A stretch of 64,000 nucleotides of DNA from Paenibacillus hamazuiensis. Its GTDB lineage: Bacteria; Bacillota; Bacilli; Paenibacillales; NBRC-103111. Shown here in pieces: positions 61,351 through 64,000 of the stretch (the stretch's first letter is position 1; each line of letters starts with the position of its first letter). Made by a program: the position numbers and the translations under genes. The stretch lies in contig NZ_JALRMO010000001.1 in assembly GCF_023276405.1 (NCBI RefSeq), positions 558,001 to 622,000 on the forward strand, read 5' to 3'. The notes under the pieces are model-generated. The model worked only from the letters and a program-made list of their open reading frames with translations, was not told the origin of the DNA and made no database searches.

Positions 61351-62849
61351 AAGCGATCGTGCTTCTGCTCGACTCGGTGAACCGCCATTATTTAAGCGCT
61401 TATGGAGCGTCCGGCATATCAACCCCGAATATAGACCGGCTCGCGGCCCGTTCGGTCGTCTTCACAAACCATTGGGCAGGCTCGCTCCCCTGCATGCCCG
61501 CCCGCCGGGATATGCTTACGGGCCGCTTGGGATTTTTGGAGCGAAACTGGGGACCAATCGAACCGTTTGACCAGACGCTGCCCGAGGTGTTAAGAAACCA
61601 TGGGATTTACTCCCATATTTCAACGGATCATTATCATTATTTTCGGGTCGGTGGAGAAAACTATTGCCAGCAATTTGACACGTGGGACTTTATCCGCGGG
61701 CAGGAAAGCGATCCCTGGGTGTCGCGGGTGAAGCAGGGGGAACGTCCCGAGCATCATCTCGGCAAATTCGTTCCGCAATATGAGCTGAACAGGACGCAGT
61801 TTCGGTCGGAAGAGGACTACTCCTCGCCTTTGACGATCCAATCGGCGATCCGCTGGCTGGACAACAACCGCGACGCGGACGACTTTCTTCTGTGGGTGGA
61901 AGCTTTCGATCCGCATGAGCCGTTCGATCTGCCGGACAGTTATTTGCAGGAGTATGGGGACGACTACGACGGCCCTTCCTACTACTGGCCTGAATACGGG
62001 CGGGTCAATGTGCCGGACGGCGCCTTGAAGCATATCCGCAAGCGGTATGCGGCGCTTCTGACCATGACCGACCGCTGGGTGGGCAGGCTGCTCGATGCGT
62101 TGGACCGGTACGGGCTGTGGGAAGATACGATGATCGTGTTCACCTCCGACCACGGATATATGCTGGGCGAACACCGCTTTATGGCGAAAAATGTGATGCC
62201 CGCTTACAACGAGATCGTTCGCATTCCGCTAATGGTTCACATGCCGGGAGATCTGCATGCCGGCAAGCGGCTGGACGCATTGACGCAAAACGTCGACCTG
62301 TTCCCGACCTTGCTTGACCATTACGGGGTGGACGTAAGCCGCTGCCGAAACAAGCTGCACGGCAAGTCGTGGCTGCCGCTCATCCGCGAGGAGGTATTCT
62401 CCATCCGGGAATGCGCCCTATACGGATACTTCGGCAAAAACGTCAACGTGACGGATGGGGAGTATACATACTTCCGCGCTTCGGTTCACGAAGACAATTC
62501 GCCGATCTATTTGTACACCGCGATGCCGACAACGATCGGTCATTATTACGGGACCGACCATATTGCGGACCCGGGACGGATCGAGATGGGCCCGTTCCTT
62601 TCGTGGACCGGTTTCCCCGTATATAAAATACCCGGAGATAACGTGAAGATGAAGGATCGGACGCAATCCTTTCATGTGAACGGCGAATATATCCGGCAGC
62701 ATCTGCTCTTCGACATTCGCGAGGATGCCGGGCAGAGCCGTCCCCTTCGGGATGAAGAAGCCGAACGCCGAATGACGGCGCTGCTGCGTGAGGCGCTTAT
62801 GGAGCACGACGCGCCAAAGGAGCAGTACGAGCGGCTGGGACTTTCGTAA
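61347..62849 (+). CDS. Type I (formylglycine) sulfatase, second, cytoplasmic
   Basis: A 500-residue sulfatase with the motif C-x-P-x-R as Cys49-Met-Pro-Ala-Arg53 followed by RDMLTG, and FTSDHGYMLGEHRFMAKN (near 265) for metal and sulfate binding. It also has HYHYFRVGGENYCQQFDTWDF, and EAFDPHEPFDLPDSY near 190, as in iduronate- and other uronate-sulfatase-like proteins. No signal peptide. It is translationally coupled to the first sulfatase (4-base overlap, GGAGAGGAGG before the ATG), so the two probably remove different sulfate groups from one imported oligosaccharide. A terminator follows. Confidence 0.88.
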   Translation: MKAIVLLLDSVNRHYLSAYGASGISTPNIDRLAARSVVFTNHWAGSLPCMPARRDMLTGRLGFLERNWGPIEPFDQTLPEVLRNHGIYSHISTDHYHYFRVGGENYCQQFDTWDFIRGQESDPWVSRVKQGERPEHHLGKFVPQYELNRTQFRSEEDYSSPLTIQSAIRWLDNNRDADDFLLWVEAFDPHEPFDLPDSYLQEYGDDYDGPSYYWPEYGRVNVPDGALKHIRKRYAALLTMTDRWVGRLLDALDRYGLWEDTMIVFTSDHGYMLGEHRFMAKNVMPAYNEIVRIPLMVHMPGDLHAGKRLDALTQNVDLFPTLLDHYGVDVSRCRNKLHGKSWLPLIREEVFSIRECALYGYFGKNVNVTDGEYTYFRASVHEDNSPIYLYTAMPTTIGHYYGTDHIADPGRIEMGPFLSWTGFPVYKIPGDNVKMKDRTQSFHVNGEYIRQHLLFDIREDAGQSRPLRDEEAERRMTALLREALMEHDAPKEQYERLGLS

Positions 62850-62863
62850 AGGGAGTGCTTTTT

Positions 62864-62895
62864 AACAATGCGACTTCGTGTTGCATTGTTTTTTT
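62864..62895 (+). terminator. Intrinsic terminator after the sulfatase operon
   Basis: Perfect 8-base arms AACAATGC and GCATTGTT around an 11-base loop, then T-run. Confidence 0.9.
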
Positions 62896-63063
62896 CACTT
62901 TCCTCATTACCATAATTTCCCTATTCTGCGGTTGCAATTTTCACAAAAAAGTTACTTGCAAGATGGAGAAAATCGGTATAAACTAGCTAAGTTAAGGTTT
63001 GATATGTGAAATAAATCACAACCAGAGTCAGGAATGCTCACAGGAAAAAGGAGGAGTCAAGTC

Positions 63064-63516
63064 ATGTCCCCAACTGAAGGACAAGTGCAAGAAGTACAGA
63101 CTGCGGTCGCAGAGACGGCGGCAACCACGACCCAGAAGCTTGATATGGCCATTATGGACCAATTGCTGAAGCCCGAGGTTCAGCAATCGCTGACCGAGCT
63201 TGTCAACAATTTACCCAAAATCACGGAGATGGTGAATACGCTGACGCAGGCGTACGATCTGGTTAAAACGGTGGCAAACGACCGCGTCTTCATCGACGAT
63301 TTGAAGCACGGCTTCGAAGAGTTCGTTAAGCCGATACAGGACAAGGCGAAGGGCATTGCCGTCGCCGCAATCGAAGCGAACGACCGCGCCGAGGCGGAAA
63401 ACGCGCCGACGATCGGCGTTTTCGGATTGCTTAAAATGCTGAAGGATCCGCAGATGCAGAAGACGCTGCGTTTCACCCAGGCATTCCTTGATGTTTTGGC
63501 GGAGAAAAAGAGATAA
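63064..63516 (+). CDS. DUF1641 protein
   Basis: A 150-residue soluble, mostly helical protein with the DUF1641 core in its second half (DRVFIDDLKHGFEEFVKPIQDKAKGI, then GVFGLLKMLKDPQMQKTLRFTQAFLDVL). Members are usually found beside oxidoreductases, as here with a type II NADH dehydrogenase-like gene 14 bases downstream. The biochemical role is not known to me. The ATG at 63064 follows AAGGAGGAG; an upstream in-frame start at 63034 lacks a site. Confidence 0.85.
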   Translation: MSPTEGQVQEVQTAVAETAATTTQKLDMAIMDQLLKPEVQQSLTELVNNLPKITEMVNTLTQAYDLVKTVANDRVFIDDLKHGFEEFVKPIQDKAKGIAVAAIEANDRAEAENAPTIGVFGLLKMLKDPQMQKTLRFTQAFLDVLAEKKR

Positions 63517-63530
63517 GGGGGACATTACTC

Positions 63531-64000
63531 ATGGCGAAGCACATTGTCATTTTGGGAGGCGGCTACGGCGGATTGCTTACCGCCCTGACGGCACGGAAAT
63601 ACATCAAATCCGAGGATGCGGCGATCACCTTGATCAATAAGACGCCTTCCCACCAAATTGTTACCGAGCTGCACCGGCTCGCGGTCGGCGGCGTGAGCGA
63701 AGGCAATGTCGCGCTGCCGCTCGGCAAGCTGCTCAAGGGCAAGCAGGTTGAGCTGATGGTGGATTCTGTAGAGAGCATCGATCTGAACGGCAAGCAGGTG
63801 CGTCTTGCCAGCGGTTTGACTACGGCGTATGACAAGCTCGTCATCGCGCTCGGCAGCGAAACGGCGTTTTTCGGCATTCCCGGTCTTCAGGAAAGCAGCA
63901 TGACGCTGAAGTCGGTGGAGGAAGCAAACCGCGTGCGCGCCCATGTGGCCGCACGTCTCGACGCGTACCGCGAATCCGGCAACAAAGCGGATGCAACCTT
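63531..64000 (+). CDS. NAD(P)/FAD-dependent oxidoreductase, type II NADH dehydrogenase-like (partial)
   Basis: The first 156 codons of a flavoprotein cut by the window end. It opens with the FAD motif MAKHIVILGGGYGGLLTAL, followed by HQIVTELHRLAVGG and the ATG-like motif YDKLVIALGSETAFFGIPG, all typical of Ndh-2-type dehydrogenases. AAGGGGGAC precedes the ATG. With the DUF1641 gene it forms a two-gene unit probably concerned with NADH oxidation at the membrane. The C-terminal membrane-binding part is outside the window. Confidence 0.88.
   Translation, partial: MAKHIVILGGGYGGLLTALTARKYIKSEDAAITLINKTPSHQIVTELHRLAVGGVSEGNVALPLGKLLKGKQVELMVDSVESIDLNGKQVRLASGLTTAYDKLVIALGSETAFFGIPGLQESSMTLKSVEEANRVRAHVAARLDAYRESGNKADAT

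Overview
The window looks like chromosomal DNA of a Gram-positive, spore-former-type Bacillota, most likely Paenibacillaceae (Paenibacillus, Cohnella or a relative). This is inferred from strong AGGAGG-type ribosome binding sites, frequent TTG/GTG starts, moderately high GC, YesM/YesN two-component pairs, LplB/YtcP-type importers, an MsmX-type shared ATPase and a YIP1/DUF5696 gene cluster. No tRNA, rRNA, CRISPR array, phage or complete insertion sequence was seen.

Layout. (1) 0.1-10.6 kb: AraC regulator, a carbohydrate ABC importer (binding protein plus two permeases), a GH28-like beta-helix glycosidase, a GH88 unsaturated glucuronyl hydrolase, and a YesM/YesN sensor-regulator pair. (2) 10.8-19.2 kb: membrane-anchored AraC-type regulator, LplB/YtcP-type importer and a cytoplasmic heparinase II/III-family lyase. 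(3) 19.2-21.4 kb: divergent MarR regulator and 14-helix drug-efflux MFS pump with a perfect palindromic operator. (4) 21.4-25.2 kb: gene remnants (beta-propeller fragment, decayed ssuB-like ATPase), then two NtaA/SnaA/DszA-type flavin monooxygenases behind a short attenuator-like leader. (5) 25.5-41.9 kb: SsuD-like desulfonating monooxygenase, aldo/keto reductase, MsmX-like ATPase, then a long run encoding two binding proteins, two permease pairs, an NHL-YIP1 membrane protein and a DUF5696 protein. (6) 42.0-47.1 kb: two divergent units (nitroreductase plus FAD monooxygenase; orphan sugar-type binding protein plus a third NtaA-type monooxygenase), both led by the same 17-nt leader motif. (7) 48.0-52.3 kb: Crp/Fnr regulator, ssuBCA-type sulfonate importer, metallo-beta-lactamase-fold hydrolase. 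(8) 52.4-53.5 kb: tartrate/D-malate-type dehydrogenase with a palindromic operator. (9) 53.6-62.8 kb: second YesM/YesN pair, third carbohydrate importer and two cytoplasmic formylglycine-type sulfatases. (10) 63.1 kb to the end: DUF1641 protein and the start of a type II NADH dehydrogenase-like flavoprotein.

How it works together (inference). Two themes recur. One is import and intracellular breakdown of uronate-containing, probably sulfated oligosaccharides (GH88, GH28, heparinase-like lyase, sulfatases). The other is sulfur scavenging from organosulfur compounds (SsuD-like enzyme, three NtaA-type monooxygenases, nitroreductase, SsuABC). They meet in region 5, whose gene set resembles an oxidative sulfoquinovose (sulfo-SMO) pathway wired to sugar importers. 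The most unusual signal is a short leader motif (ACCGGA-NN-ACYGGARAC or a close variant) present four times. Each copy overlaps the 5' arm of an intrinsic terminator upstream of region 4 or region 6 genes: a candidate undescribed attenuator or riboswitch.

Stretches over 300 bases without an intact gene: 21414-22465 (two gene remnants plus leader), 25233-25806 (repeat element; otherwise nothing recognised), 43895-44388 (divergent leaders) and 47097-47987 (terminator, hairpins, repeat element, one palindrome).
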